A stretch of 64,000 bases of DNA from Litorivivens lipolytica (GTDB lineage: Bacteria > Pseudomonadota > Gammaproteobacteria > Pseudomonadales > Spongiibacteraceae): NCBI RefSeq assembly GCF_014191715.1, contig NZ_JACHWY010000001.1, positions 62,001 to 126,000 on the forward strand. The letters are read 5' to 3'. Shown in pieces: positions 26,381 through 35,374 of the stretch; the first letter of the stretch is position 1; the number at the start of each line of letters is the position of its first letter. Below the pieces are notes generated by a model. The model was not told the origin of the DNA, did not search any database, and saw only the letters and a program-made list of their open reading frames with translations. The translations under genes and the position numbers were made by a program.

Positions 26381-27925
26381 ATGTCCAGTCACGCAGCCAT
26401 TGATCTCACCTCCATTCTCAATAGCGTGTGCATTCGCAATGCGCAGAGTCCAGCCATCAGTTTTGAAGGCAGCACCTGGTCTTACGCTGAGTTTGACGAG
26501 CGTTGTCGGCGATTGGCGAGATTGCTGAAACAGCAAGGCGTCCGTAAGGGCGATCGCGTTGGTTATGTTGGCCAAAATCACCCGGCGTTTCTGGAGACTC
26601 TGTTTGGGGCAGCGCGTCTGGGGGCTATTTTTGTACCGATGAACTATCGGCTTTCAGGACCGGAACTTACCTACATTGTTAATGATGCCGGCTTGCAGAC
26701 ACTGATCTTCGATCAATTTATGCAGAGCACGATAGAAGACATTCAGTCGGAGATCTGCGCCGAACACTTGCTGGGTGTTGACCTGTCGGAGTCAAGTATT
26801 CCGGATTACGAAGTCTCTCTGAATGATTGCCATCCCTTGCTCGAGCATACATCCGTGTCTGCCCAAGATGTCGCGTTCATTATGTATACATCTGGGACAA
26901 CGGGAACGCCCAAGGGTGTAATGCTCACCCATGGCAATATCTTCTGGAATGATCTGAATCTTCGCTTGGTCGAAGACATTTACGGCGCGGTGATACTGAC
27001 GGTCTGCCCGATGTACCACATTGCCGGTCTGAACTGTGCGGCGCTCGCAGCGATTTTCCGGGGTGCGCACCAGCATATTCTTCGCATGTTCGATCCGGGT
27101 GAAACTCTGCGGACGATCGAGCGAGAAAAGGTTAATGCGTTGTTGTGTGTGCCCGCGATGCTGCTCTTTATGAGCCAGCATGAGGACTTTGATACTACCA
27201 ATCTGTCATCGGTTCGCGCCTTGCTCAGTGGTGGCGCTCCGGTGCCGCCACCACTGATCAAACGCTACCAGCAGCGGGGGCTGCCGTTCTATCAGGTCTA
27301 CGGCCTCACCGAGACCGCGCCCTATGCACTGATGAATCTCGCGGGAGATACCAAAACTCACCCGGCCGCAGCGGGCAAGCCGGTGTTCTTTACCGAAGTG
27401 AAAATAACTGACGGCTCAGGTAACCAGGTACAGCCCGGTGAGCAGGGCGAGATCTGCATTCGCGGCCCCAATGTCATGAGCGGCTATTGGAACAAGCCCG
27501 AAGCGACCGCTGAAGTGCTGACCGACGACGGCTGGTTTTCCAGTGGCGATATCGGCTATCAGGACAAGAATGGCTTTTACTATGTGAGCGACCGGAAGAA
27601 AGACATGGTGATCACGGGTGGGGAGAACGTTTATCCCGCCGAAGTAGAAGCCGTGATCTATCAGCACGATGCGGTTCAGGAAGTTGCTGTAATTGGGCTG
27701 CCAGATGACAAGTGGGGCGAAGCCGTAACCGCCGTTGTGGTGGTAAAAGGCGGATATGAAATGAATCTAGAGCAGTTGCGGGCTTTCTGCGACGGCAAGC
27801 TGGCACGCTACAAGATTCCGCTGAAACTATTTATTGCTGAAGATTTGCCGCGAAACCCCTCCGGCAAAGTTCTGAAGTATCAACTGCGCGAGCGATTCAC
27901 CACCCCCTCATCCCAAGTTGCCTGA
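26381..27925 (+). CDS. acyl-CoA synthetase (long-chain fatty acid-CoA ligase family)
   Basis: A 514-residue adenylate-forming enzyme that activates a carboxylic acid to its CoA thioester. The ATP-binding P-loop (YTSGTTGTPKG) is near residue 169. The GLTETAP motif, the GDIGY hinge region and the C-terminal GGENVYPAEVE and PRNPSGKVLK motifs with the catalytic lysine are all present. The frame is open further upstream, but the ATG at 26381 follows AAGGGAGAG and gives the normal N-terminus. It begins a four-gene operon (ligase, SDR, esterase, monooxygenase). The acid it activates is probably the product of that pathway. Confidence 0.92.
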   Translation: MSSHAAIDLTSILNSVCIRNAQSPAISFEGSTWSYAEFDERCRRLARLLKQQGVRKGDRVGYVGQNHPAFLETLFGAARLGAIFVPMNYRLSGPELTYIVNDAGLQTLIFDQFMQSTIEDIQSEICAEHLLGVDLSESSIPDYEVSLNDCHPLLEHTSVSAQDVAFIMYTSGTTGTPKGVMLTHGNIFWNDLNLRLVEDIYGAVILTVCPMYHIAGLNCAALAAIFRGAHQHILRMFDPGETLRTIEREKVNALLCVPAMLLFMSQHEDFDTTNLSSVRALLSGGAPVPPPLIKRYQQRGLPFYQVYGLTETAPYALMNLAGDTKTHPAAAGKPVFFTEVKITDGSGNQVQPGEQGEICIRGPNVMSGYWNKPEATAEVLTDDGWFSSGDIGYQDKNGFYYVSDRKKDMVITGGENVYPAEVEAVIYQHDAVQEVAVIGLPDDKWGEAVTAVVVVKGGYEMNLEQLRAFCDGKLARYKIPLKLFIAEDLPRNPSGKVLKYQLRERFTTPSSQVA

Positions 27926-27938
27926 CAACGAGAACAGC

Positions 27939-28754
27939 ATGAAATCACTTAAGGAAAAAGTTGCCGTAATCACCGGGGCCGGTTCTGGCATAGGCCGGGC
28001 ATTGGCGCTGGAGTTGGCCGGACGCGGAGCCAAACTGGCGCTGTCTGATGTCGACGAGGTTGGGCTGGCGACGACTCAGGCGGAAATACACCAGGAAAGT
28101 GTGGATTGCGAGGTTCGTTGCTACGCGTTGGACGTGTCTTGTCGGGCATCCGTGTTTGCCCACGCAGCCGACATTAGGCGTGACTTCGGCGGGGTGCATC
28201 TCTTGATCAATAACGCTGGCGTAGCCTTATATGCCAGCGTGAACAATATGACGATGGATGAATTTGACTGGGTTATGGGCATCAACCTTTATGGTGTAGT
28301 GCACGGCACCAAAGCCTTTCTGCCGATCATGCTGGAACAGGGTGAAGGGCACATCGTTAACATCTCCAGCATTCTGGGCTTGTTTGCGACGCCTGCGAGC
28401 AGCGCCTATTCCACCGCTAAGTTTGCAGTGCGAGGATTTACCGAAACCTTGGCTCGTGAGTTGGAAGGCAGTGGTGTGTATGCAAGCTGCGTGCATCCCG
28501 GTGGTATCAAAACCAATATCGGTGCCGCTGGGCGATTGGGTGTGAATGCGGGAGCCTACGAAAAGGCGTGCATCGACAATGCCAGCCGCTACCTGAAAAC
28601 CGAGCCGCGGGATCTTGCGGCCGCCATCATCAAAGGCGTAGAACGTCGCAAGCGTCGTATCCTTGCCGGTGATTCCGCCAAACTGGCAGATGTGATCGCG
28701 CGGCTTTTGCCGGCAAATTACGGCAAGGTGTTTCATGCCGTGCGGGGTTTGTAA
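27939..28754 (+). CDS. SDR family NAD(P)-dependent oxidoreductase
   Basis: A 271-residue classical short-chain dehydrogenase. The cofactor motif TGAGSGIG is at residues 12-19. NNAG follows near residue 92, and the catalytic Ser and the YSTAK motif are present. The ATG at 27939 gives the usual start; the frame also allows a TTG at 27918 overlapping the ligase gene. In this operon it most likely oxidises a secondary alcohol to the ketone used by the monooxygenase, or the reverse. The C-terminal 30 residues are basic (VERRKRRIL), as often seen in membrane-associated SDRs. Confidence 0.9.
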   Translation: MKSLKEKVAVITGAGSGIGRALALELAGRGAKLALSDVDEVGLATTQAEIHQESVDCEVRCYALDVSCRASVFAHAADIRRDFGGVHLLINNAGVALYASVNNMTMDEFDWVMGINLYGVVHGTKAFLPIMLEQGEGHIVNISSILGLFATPASSAYSTAKFAVRGFTETLARELEGSGVYASCVHPGGIKTNIGAAGRLGVNAGAYEKACIDNASRYLKTEPRDLAAAIIKGVERRKRRILAGDSAKLADVIARLLPANYGKVFHAVRGL

Positions 28755-28758
28755 CGTC

Positions 28759-29784
28759 ATGACGCCTGGAATAGTTCATGCCGGCCCGTCAAGTCGCTGG
28801 GGTCGATTGCTTAAACCGATTGCCCGCAGCGTGTTTGCTTTGCTCCTGGGCGGTAAGCGGATTGATATTGGAAAATCCCGCAGGCATCTGAACTTTATGG
28901 GCTTGCTCAGTGGGATGCCCGCCGGGCTCTCGCGCTTTTCTGTGCTAGTTCCTGGTAAGAGCAATGCAATAAAAGCTGAATGGTTGGTGCCAGCACGGGT
29001 TGGCGCTGAAGCCCCTGTGATTCTTTACCTCCATGGCGGCGGCTATATCAGCGGTTCGCCTTTAAGCCATCGCGACCTTGCCGGACGGCTTGGAAAAGCC
29101 GCTGGCGCTCGCTGCCTGGTATTGGACTATCGTCTGGCCCCGGAAGCGCCTTTTCCCGCAGCATTGGAAGACAGCATTGCATGCTGGCGTTGGCTGCTGA
29201 AACAGGGCGTTCGCCCGGAGCAAATCATCCTGGCCGGAGATTCCGCTGGTGGTGGTTTGGCGCTGGCCACGGGCCTGCGCTTGAAGCAATTGGGGCTTCG
29301 ACAACCGGCTGCGTATTGCTGCCTCTCTCCCTGGACTGATCTGAGCCTAAGCGGCGAGTCTATCGTGGCGCGGCAATCTCGCGAGGTGGTATTGGCAAAT
29401 CCCGCGCTGCTGCAAACCGCAGCAGCGGCCTACTGTGCCGGTCAAACGCCTGATCAAGCCCTGGTATCACCCCTGTTCGGTGAACTTGAAGGGCTCGCGC
29501 CGATTTTGATTCAGGTGGGGACCGAAGAGGTTTTACTGGATGATTCCCTGCGTTTTCATCAGCGCGCGAGGGCGGCAGGCGTCAACTGCGAACTGACCCT
29601 TTGGGAAGGCATGTGGCATGTCTGGCCTCTGCTGTACCGCACTGGTCTGCCAGAAGCGCGGGTGGCATTGGAAAAGGCCGCGGTCTTCATTCAAGAAAAC
29701 GCTGGCCTTCAGGCTCGCGTGGGTGGCCGTGAAAAACTCTCCCATTCAGCAGCGCGACAGCAACCGACGGAAGGGGCACTATAA
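28759..29784 (+). CDS. alpha/beta hydrolase, hormone-sensitive lipase family esterase
   Basis: A 341-residue esterase of the HSL group. The oxyanion motif HGGGY begins at residue 92 and the nucleophile is Ser162 in GDSAGGG. The acid and histidine are seen in LLDDS and WEGMWHVWP near the C-terminus. The gene starts 5 nt after the SDR gene, and its TAA overlaps the ATG of the monooxygenase (TAATG). Beside a Baeyer-Villiger monooxygenase, an esterase of this kind would hydrolyse the ester or lactone formed, giving an alcohol and an acid for CoA activation. Confidence 0.9.
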   Translation: MTPGIVHAGPSSRWGRLLKPIARSVFALLLGGKRIDIGKSRRHLNFMGLLSGMPAGLSRFSVLVPGKSNAIKAEWLVPARVGAEAPVILYLHGGGYISGSPLSHRDLAGRLGKAAGARCLVLDYRLAPEAPFPAALEDSIACWRWLLKQGVRPEQIILAGDSAGGGLALATGLRLKQLGLRQPAAYCCLSPWTDLSLSGESIVARQSREVVLANPALLQTAAAAYCAGQTPDQALVSPLFGELEGLAPILIQVGTEEVLLDDSLRFHQRARAAGVNCELTLWEGMWHVWPLLYRTGLPEARVALEKAAVFIQENAGLQARVGGREKLSHSAARQQPTEGAL

Positions 29785-31361
29785 TGGATTCGAGCCAACT
29801 CACCGACGTAGAGATTCTGATTGTTGGCAGCGGTTTGTCGGGCATCAGCAGTGCATTGGCGTTGTGCCGCAACGGTTTTACCGATCTGATGATTCTGGAA
29901 GCGGCGGACTGCCCCGGTGGCGTATGGCGTGATAATCGCTATCCGGGTGTTGCCTGCGATATCCCTTCAATCTTGTATCAGTACCGTGACGAGAAAAACC
30001 CGGACTGGAGCAAGCTCTATGTGGAAGGTGATGAGATTCTGGAGTATCTACGCGAGGTTCAGGATAAATACGGTCTGCCACAGAAAACACGCTACGGCGT
30101 CGCCGTTCAATCAGCGGTCTATGATGAATCGAACGCCTTGTGGCAGGTAACAACATCTGAAGGTGAATCCCTTCGGTGCCGATACCTGATTAAAGCCACT
30201 GGTGCTTTTAACTCACCCAAAATACCGTCATTTCCCGGCTTGGAAGACTTCAAGGGCGAAATCTTCCATACCGCCCAATGGCCGGAAGGTTTGGATCTAA
30301 GCGGCAAACGAGTTGCTGTTATTGGTACCGGCGCCAGCGCCATTCAATTGGTGCCCTTGGTAGCAGAGTGCGCGCAGCAGCTTACCGTGTATCAGCGTAC
30401 GCCAATCTGGTTGCTACCCAAACCGGATTTTAGTGTGCCCTCTGTAATGCGTAGGGCCTTTAAAAAACTGCCTTGGTTGCACGAGCGCTATCATCGTCTG
30501 GCGCACAAGAGCATTGGCCACTTTCTCGCAGTTGCTCTGGTGTCCTCGGGCAATCACCCGCGTTTTCACCGCGCGCTGGAATGGGCTGGCCGCTGGAATA
30601 TCCGCCGGCAATTAAAAAGGCCGGAGTTGATTCGTCAGTTTACGCCGGACTATAGCCTCGGCTGCAAACGTCCGAGTTTTTCAAATAACTACTACCGTAC
30701 CTTTGAAAAGTCGAATGTGACCTTAAACACCAGCGGGATCGAAAAGCTGACGCCAAGCGGTGTTGTTACAAAGGGGGGCACCACCGCTGAGCCCTTTGAC
30801 GTGATCGTCCTCGCCACCGGATTCAATATTCTGGGGGAGGCATCAACCAGCTTGCCGGCTTTCTCAATTACCGGGCGGGGTGGGCGAGATTTGCGCCATT
30901 ATTGGCACGAGCAGGTAGGATTCAAAGCGTTTCGCGGGGCAGCCGTTAGCGGCTTTCCCAATCTGTTTCTGAATCTTGGAATTCCCTATGCGGGTGGGAC
31001 CAGCTGGTACGAAACCGCCGATATGATCAGCGCCCAGATTGTCGCTTGCCTGAAAGCCGCACAGTCTAAGAAACGGCCCATTATCGAAGTGTCTGACGCA
31101 GCCGTAGACCGTTATATGAGTGCGATGGATACGATGCTGTCGGAATCGGTGCAGCGAGTAGGTAATTGCTCGGGTTCCAATAGCTACTACTATGACAGCA
31201 AGGGCAACAACCCGATTTATTCCGCCGAACGCCCCGACGTGACCTGGGCGCAGGCCATTCAGAGCGTCGAAGCCAGCTACGTGTTTAGCGCGGTAGAAAG
31301 CGAAGTTGTCGCGCCTGAGAGTTCGACAAAGGAAGAGAATCCTGCGGTCGGCGCTGTTTAG
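29784..31361 (+). CDS. flavin-containing Baeyer-Villiger-type monooxygenase
   Basis: A 525-residue flavoprotein monooxygenase. The FAD motif GSGLSG is at residues 15-20. The Baeyer-Villiger fingerprint is intact (Phe156, Gly158, His162, Trp166) and the NADPH motif GTGASA is at 181-186. It is the last gene of the ligase-SDR-esterase operon and overlaps the esterase stop. It should convert a ketone to an ester. Spacing of the signature residues equals that of the 14258 protein although the sequences differ widely, so they are paralogues of one family rather than a recent duplication. Its stop codon overlaps that of the convergent receptor remnant. Confidence 0.92.
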   Translation: MDSSQLTDVEILIVGSGLSGISSALALCRNGFTDLMILEAADCPGGVWRDNRYPGVACDIPSILYQYRDEKNPDWSKLYVEGDEILEYLREVQDKYGLPQKTRYGVAVQSAVYDESNALWQVTTSEGESLRCRYLIKATGAFNSPKIPSFPGLEDFKGEIFHTAQWPEGLDLSGKRVAVIGTGASAIQLVPLVAECAQQLTVYQRTPIWLLPKPDFSVPSVMRRAFKKLPWLHERYHRLAHKSIGHFLAVALVSSGNHPRFHRALEWAGRWNIRRQLKRPELIRQFTPDYSLGCKRPSFSNNYYRTFEKSNVTLNTSGIEKLTPSGVVTKGGTTAEPFDVIVLATGFNILGEASTSLPAFSITGRGGRDLRHYWHEQVGFKAFRGAAVSGFPNLFLNLGIPYAGGTSWYETADMISAQIVACLKAAQSKKRPIIEVSDAAVDRYMSAMDTMLSESVQRVGNCSGSNSYYYDSKGNNPIYSAERPDVTWAQAIQSVEASYVFSAVESEVVAPESSTKEENPAVGAV

Positions 31362-31784
31362 AAATTCAGCGCCGCTTCCAAATTGAGGGCCGCGCAGCAC
31401 TTCCACGCGCTCTACGTCCATAAAGGCCGCGCGGGTCTGGTGGGCGCGCCCGAGATGAATACCGTCGGCAAAGATGCCCACCGAGAGTTCAAAGCCCTGA
31501 TTGGAACCCGAGCCGATGCGGCGCATATACACATTCGGTACCAGACCGCTGTCCACCAGTTTGAAGTTGGGTGTGTATTCCGACAAGTCGGAGAGGTTCT
31601 CGATGCCGGCTTCATTTAACTTATCGGCGCCTACGGCGGTTACGGAAACGGGCACATCGCCGAGAGATTCCGTACGTTTCTGGGCGGTAACCAGAACTTC
31701 TACCAGTTGGCGCCCGGTATCCGACAGGACGGGAGAGGCCAGGCCGATGGCCAAGCAGCTTGCTATTGCAGCCGGTTTTTTCAT
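31358..31784 (-). pseudogene. TonB-dependent receptor remnant with internal deletion
   Basis: The first 134 codons encode a signal peptide, a TonB-box-like VLVTAQKR and the start of the plug domain up to VEVLRGPQ (31383). At this point receptors normally continue with GTLFG and some 600 more residues. Instead similarity stops. Read in the next frame, the following bases give LEAALNF and a TAA at 31358-31360, which looks like a receptor C-terminus ending in phenylalanine. The simplest reading is a roughly 2-kb out-of-frame internal deletion joining the two ends. In its original frame the reading continues antisense through the monooxygenase gene, which has no meaning. Confidence 0.75.
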
Positions 31785-32115
31785 GCTCTATCACCTGTTC
31801 TTGTTATCGTTAAAGCCCTGCCAGCAGCGTGGCATGACCGGGTGGCAGAGGATAGGCGGCAGATACCGCGAATTGTTCTCTGCTGCGAGCCTTTCTTCTC
31901 GACCCCATTGGTTTGGTTTTAGCGTAGAAGCTACCCGGACAGCTCGCCATGTCGGAAGGGGTGTTAAAAAGTGCCTGTTGTCTATTCGGCCGATGTGATA
32001 CATCTGTGTGTATCAAGCGTGTGGCTCGCGAGCCATGCGACATCTTATAAATAGCAAGTCATCACAAGCGGCAGCTGGCCGGCGCTGGCTGATCCGAATC
32101 CGAGGTGTCTATACC
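31785..32115. promoter_or_regulatory. intergenic region with a 20-bp palindrome
   Basis: This 331-bp gap between the receptor remnant and slt holds no convincing gene. It contains TGATACA-TCTGTG-TGTATCA at 31996-32015, a perfect inverted repeat with 7-bp arms and a 6-bp centre, typical of a dimeric repressor site. It is 101 bp before the slt start and 211 bp before the remnant start. Nothing else stands out. Confidence 0.45.
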
Positions 32116-34161
32116 ATGCCTTGTTCGAGGCTTATGTCAGTTTTTTCAGCGTGCCCCCCCGTCATTGGTCCCGGCAGCAGGTTGCTTTGTATTCTAATTG
32201 TGGCAATGGGTAGCCTGTTCGCCTGTGCGGGTAGTCAGAGTCAACCCAAAACCGGTTTAGAGCTGCAGCGCGAGATGTTTGTGGTGGCGATTGAGGATGC
32301 GCGCAATGACCGCCTGCCGGAAGCCCGGCACTTGCGCGAGAGCCTTCAGGACTATGTCTTGCTGCCGTATCTGGATCTGGAACTGTTCAAGGCAACCATG
32401 TACGACATGACGCCAGAACAGGCGAATAACGAAATCAATCGCTACAAGGGCACGGCTGTCGGATCTCTGATGAAGCAGGCCTGGCGTGCCAAGCTGGCGC
32501 GTAATAAAGAGTGGGATGCCTTTTTGGCAACAATCCGCGGCAATGCACCGCGCGGATTGCGCTGCGATTTCATCCGTGCCCTTCGTGCGACCGGTGAAGA
32601 TGTCCGTGCCGACACCGAAACCCAGTCCCTCTGGCTCACAGGGTATTCCCTGCCAGACAGTTGCGACAGGGTTCTGTCAGTGTGGCTGTCACGGTTGAGT
32701 GTCGAGCAGATTGAACAGATGCACCAACGCCGCGCGGAATTGGCGATACAGAATGGGCAAAGCGGCTTGGCCCTGTATCTCCTGCGGCGCGTCAAGGGGA
32801 CCGAAACCGCCCGTGAACTGCTGCGGCAGCCCGAGCGCCTTCACCAGCTTGGAGACAGTCTGGAGGTTACACCCTTTAATCGTGAGCTGGTCATGCTGAG
32901 TCTCAAGCGTCTGGCCTCGCGTGATTACGAAGCGACAAACCCCTTGTGGCATCAGTTGGCTCGGCGTTTTCAGTTTACGCAGAAGGAAAATCACCGCCTG
33001 CGGGACACCTTCGCCCGGCAGATTATTGCTGGCGGCGCGCCCTTTGCGCGGGATTGGTTGAACGCCAATGACCCGAACTTCGAGGATCATTATTTGACCG
33101 AGTGGCGGGTCCGACTGGCACTGAAAGATCGGGACTGGAAAGCCGCACAGCACTTTATCAAGGCTTTGCCCAGTGATATTCGCAACGAAGCCGAATGGCA
33201 GTACTGGTGGGCGCGCGCGGATATCGAAATCCAGCAAACTATGACGGATGAAACCAAAGCCAGCCTTAAACAGTTGGCCCAGGAGCGTGGCTACTACAGC
33301 TTTATGGCGGCCGATATGCTGGGGCTGGATTATCAGCTGGGCGCCAAGCGCACGGTTAATCGCGACTTGATGCCAGCCATTCAAGCCATGCCGGCGGCAC
33401 AGCGAGCGCGAGAACTCTACTGGCATGGTTTAGTGCGCAATGCAGATGCTGAATGGCGTCGTGCCGTACGCAAGCTGAATCGCGAAGAGCAGGTGGCAGC
33501 CTCACAAGTTGCGCTGGAATGGGGCTGGCCCCATGCGGCGGTGATGACGGCTATTCGGGCGAAGGAGTGGGATGATCTGGAATTGCGCTTTCCGATGGCC
33601 TTTGCCAAAACCTTTGAAACCAATGCCCGCGACCGCAATATCGATCTGAACTGGGCCTATTCCATCGCCCGGCAGGAGAGTGCTTTTGCCGAGCACGCCC
33701 AGTCTCGCGTCGGTGCGCGCGGCGTCATGCAGTTGATGCCGGGCACGGCCCAGACCATTGCCCGCGAGCTCGGTAAGCCCTCGCCGAAAGTGCAGGATCT
33801 GCACAACCCGACGGTGAATATTGAGATGGGCAGCTATTATCTGGGGCGGCTGCTCAAGGATTTCGGTGGCAATCATATACTCGCCACGGCCGCCTACAAC
33901 GCCGGTCCGGAGCGTATTCGCCGGGTGCTGGCGCGCCAGAAAGAACCGATGCCCGCCGATATCTGGATAGAAAACCTGCCCTACGGTGAAACCCGGGAGT
34001 ACATTAAAAATGTGTTGGCCTTCAGCGTTGTCTACGGTCTCAAACTTAAAGACTGTAAATCGCCGAGTGTTCAGGCCGGCTGTAATGCCAAGGGTAAGGA
34101 GCGTTATGCCTACATAAACCCCTTGCCTACCTCGAAGCCCGATAGGGGCGGCGACAGCTGA
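32116..34161 (+). CDS. slt: soluble lytic murein transglycosylase
   Basis: A 681-residue lytic transglycosylase. A long helical superhelix (residues about 60-500) resembling Slt70 is followed by the C-terminal lysozyme-like domain. The catalytic Glu521 is in the RQESAF motif, with GVMQLMPGTAQ and AAYNAGP after it. It cleaves peptidoglycan in the periplasm to form 1,6-anhydromuropeptides. The N-terminus ends its hydrophobic segment with LFACAG, so it may be lipid-anchored, unlike E. coli Slt. The ATG at 32116 follows GAGGT. The frame extends to 32008, and another ATG at 32134 is possible. Confidence 0.9.
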   Translation: MPCSRLMSVFSACPPVIGPGSRLLCILIVAMGSLFACAGSQSQPKTGLELQREMFVVAIEDARNDRLPEARHLRESLQDYVLLPYLDLELFKATMYDMTPEQANNEINRYKGTAVGSLMKQAWRAKLARNKEWDAFLATIRGNAPRGLRCDFIRALRATGEDVRADTETQSLWLTGYSLPDSCDRVLSVWLSRLSVEQIEQMHQRRAELAIQNGQSGLALYLLRRVKGTETARELLRQPERLHQLGDSLEVTPFNRELVMLSLKRLASRDYEATNPLWHQLARRFQFTQKENHRLRDTFARQIIAGGAPFARDWLNANDPNFEDHYLTEWRVRLALKDRDWKAAQHFIKALPSDIRNEAEWQYWWARADIEIQQTMTDETKASLKQLAQERGYYSFMAADMLGLDYQLGAKRTVNRDLMPAIQAMPAAQRARELYWHGLVRNADAEWRRAVRKLNREEQVAASQVALEWGWPHAAVMTAIRAKEWDDLELRFPMAFAKTFETNARDRNIDLNWAYSIARQESAFAEHAQSRVGARGVMQLMPGTAQTIARELGKPSPKVQDLHNPTVNIEMGSYYLGRLLKDFGGNHILATAAYNAGPERIRRVLARQKEPMPADIWIENLPYGETREYIKNVLAFSVVYGLKLKDCKSPSVQAGCNAKGKERYAYINPLPTSKPDRGGDS

Positions 34162-34207
34162 CGTAAAATAGGCTAGGGTGGCGCCTTTATAAGACGTCAC
34201 CTCAGCT

Positions 34208-35320
34208 ATGCGAATTCTCGTTTTATCTGCCTATCACGCCGCCAGCCATGACTATTGGCTGCAGGGCATGATGACCGCGCTGCCGGAATATCAATGGGAC
34301 GCGCTTACCCTGCCGCCGCGCTATTTCAATTGGCGAATTCGCGGCAATCCCCTGAGCTGGCTGAGTAGCGATCAAACTCAGTTGCATGCACGCTTTGATC
34401 TGATTATTGCCACCTCCACAGTTGATATTGCGACGCTGCGGGGCTTGGTGCCGGCGTGGCGCAACGTGCCATGGGTGGCGTACTTTCACGAGAACCAATT
34501 TGCATATCCGCCTTCGCCGGAGGGCGCCGCGCAACAGCGGGTGGAGCCGCAGATGGTCAACCTTTACGCAGCGCTGGCGGCTGATGCGCTCTGGTTCAAC
34601 TCGCAATTTAATCTGGATACCTTGCTGGCGGGTTGCGAAGCGCTTTGCCGAAAACTGCCGGATCAGGTACCTGCGGCGGGGTGGTTTAAGAATGTGCGTG
34701 CTCGCGCTCAGGTATTGCCGGTACCGCTGGTGCGCATGGATTCACCGGCAAGGGTGAGAGGGTTGGGCGAGCCCTTGCGTGTGGTCTGGAATCATCGCTG
34801 GGAGTATGACAAGGGCGTCGATCGCCTGTTAGCACTGGTCTCTGTGCTGAATAAACGCAAGGTGTCTCTGCAATTGACCGTGCTCGGACAGCGATTCCGC
34901 AAAATACCGCCCGCCATGGAGGCGCTGCTGGCCTTGCCCCAAGGCAGTGTGACAGTGACTTGCCCGGAATTTATCGCGGATCGGGAGGAGTACCTTGCTT
35001 TGCTGCAAAAGCAGGATGTGGTGCTTTCAACCTCTCTGCACGACTTTCAGGGGCTGTCGATCATGGAGGCGGTTCAGGCGGGGTGTGTGCCCTTGCTGCC
35101 GGACAGACTGTGTTATCCGGAGTTTTTTAACGAAGCCTATCGCTACCCCGGATTTAAGGATGACTCTGCTGCTGAGAGTGAAGCGCTGGCGGATCAGCTA
35201 TCGCGCTGGGCAGAGTGGGGGCTGCCGCCAGCGCCTGATATTTTCCGGCTGAGTTGGGAGGCTCTGGAGAAGCCATACCGGCAGGCTATCGGGCAGGCAC
35301 TTGGTAACAATTTCGGCTGA
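34208..35320 (+). CDS. putative tRNA-queuosine alpha-mannosyltransferase (DUF3524 GT-B)
   Basis: A 370-residue GT-B glycosyltransferase with the N-terminal DUF3524 signature: AYHAASHDYW near residue 8 and YFHENQFAYP at 92-101. The C-terminal half has the GT4-like donor site (STSLHDFQGLSIMEAVQAGC). The human member GTDC1/QTMAN adds mannose to queuosine in tRNA-Asp. Bacterial members are named by similarity only. The queuosine genes queA and tgt lie about 3.6 kb downstream, which supports a tRNA role here. The start is an ATG at 34208 following the CACCTCAGCT leader, with no strong ribosome site. Confidence 0.78.
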   Translation: MRILVLSAYHAASHDYWLQGMMTALPEYQWDALTLPPRYFNWRIRGNPLSWLSSDQTQLHARFDLIIATSTVDIATLRGLVPAWRNVPWVAYFHENQFAYPPSPEGAAQQRVEPQMVNLYAALAADALWFNSQFNLDTLLAGCEALCRKLPDQVPAAGWFKNVRARAQVLPVPLVRMDSPARVRGLGEPLRVVWNHRWEYDKGVDRLLALVSVLNKRKVSLQLTVLGQRFRKIPPAMEALLALPQGSVTVTCPEFIADREEYLALLQKQDVVLSTSLHDFQGLSIMEAVQAGCVPLLPDRLCYPEFFNEAYRYPGFKDDSAAESEALADQLSRWAEWGLPPAPDIFRLSWEALEKPYRQAIGQALGNNFG

Positions 35321-35374
35321 GAGCCAGTATCATAGGCGCCTTCGTTTACCCTGTGATTATTCTGGAGCCCCTCA

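Noticed and set aside
30864-31784. Open frame on the - strand across the receptor remnant and the end of the monooxygenase gene, as one 306-residue protein
   Set aside because: Only the first 134 residues resemble a protein family. The rest is antisense to a well-conserved flavoprotein and has no sense as a receptor barrel.
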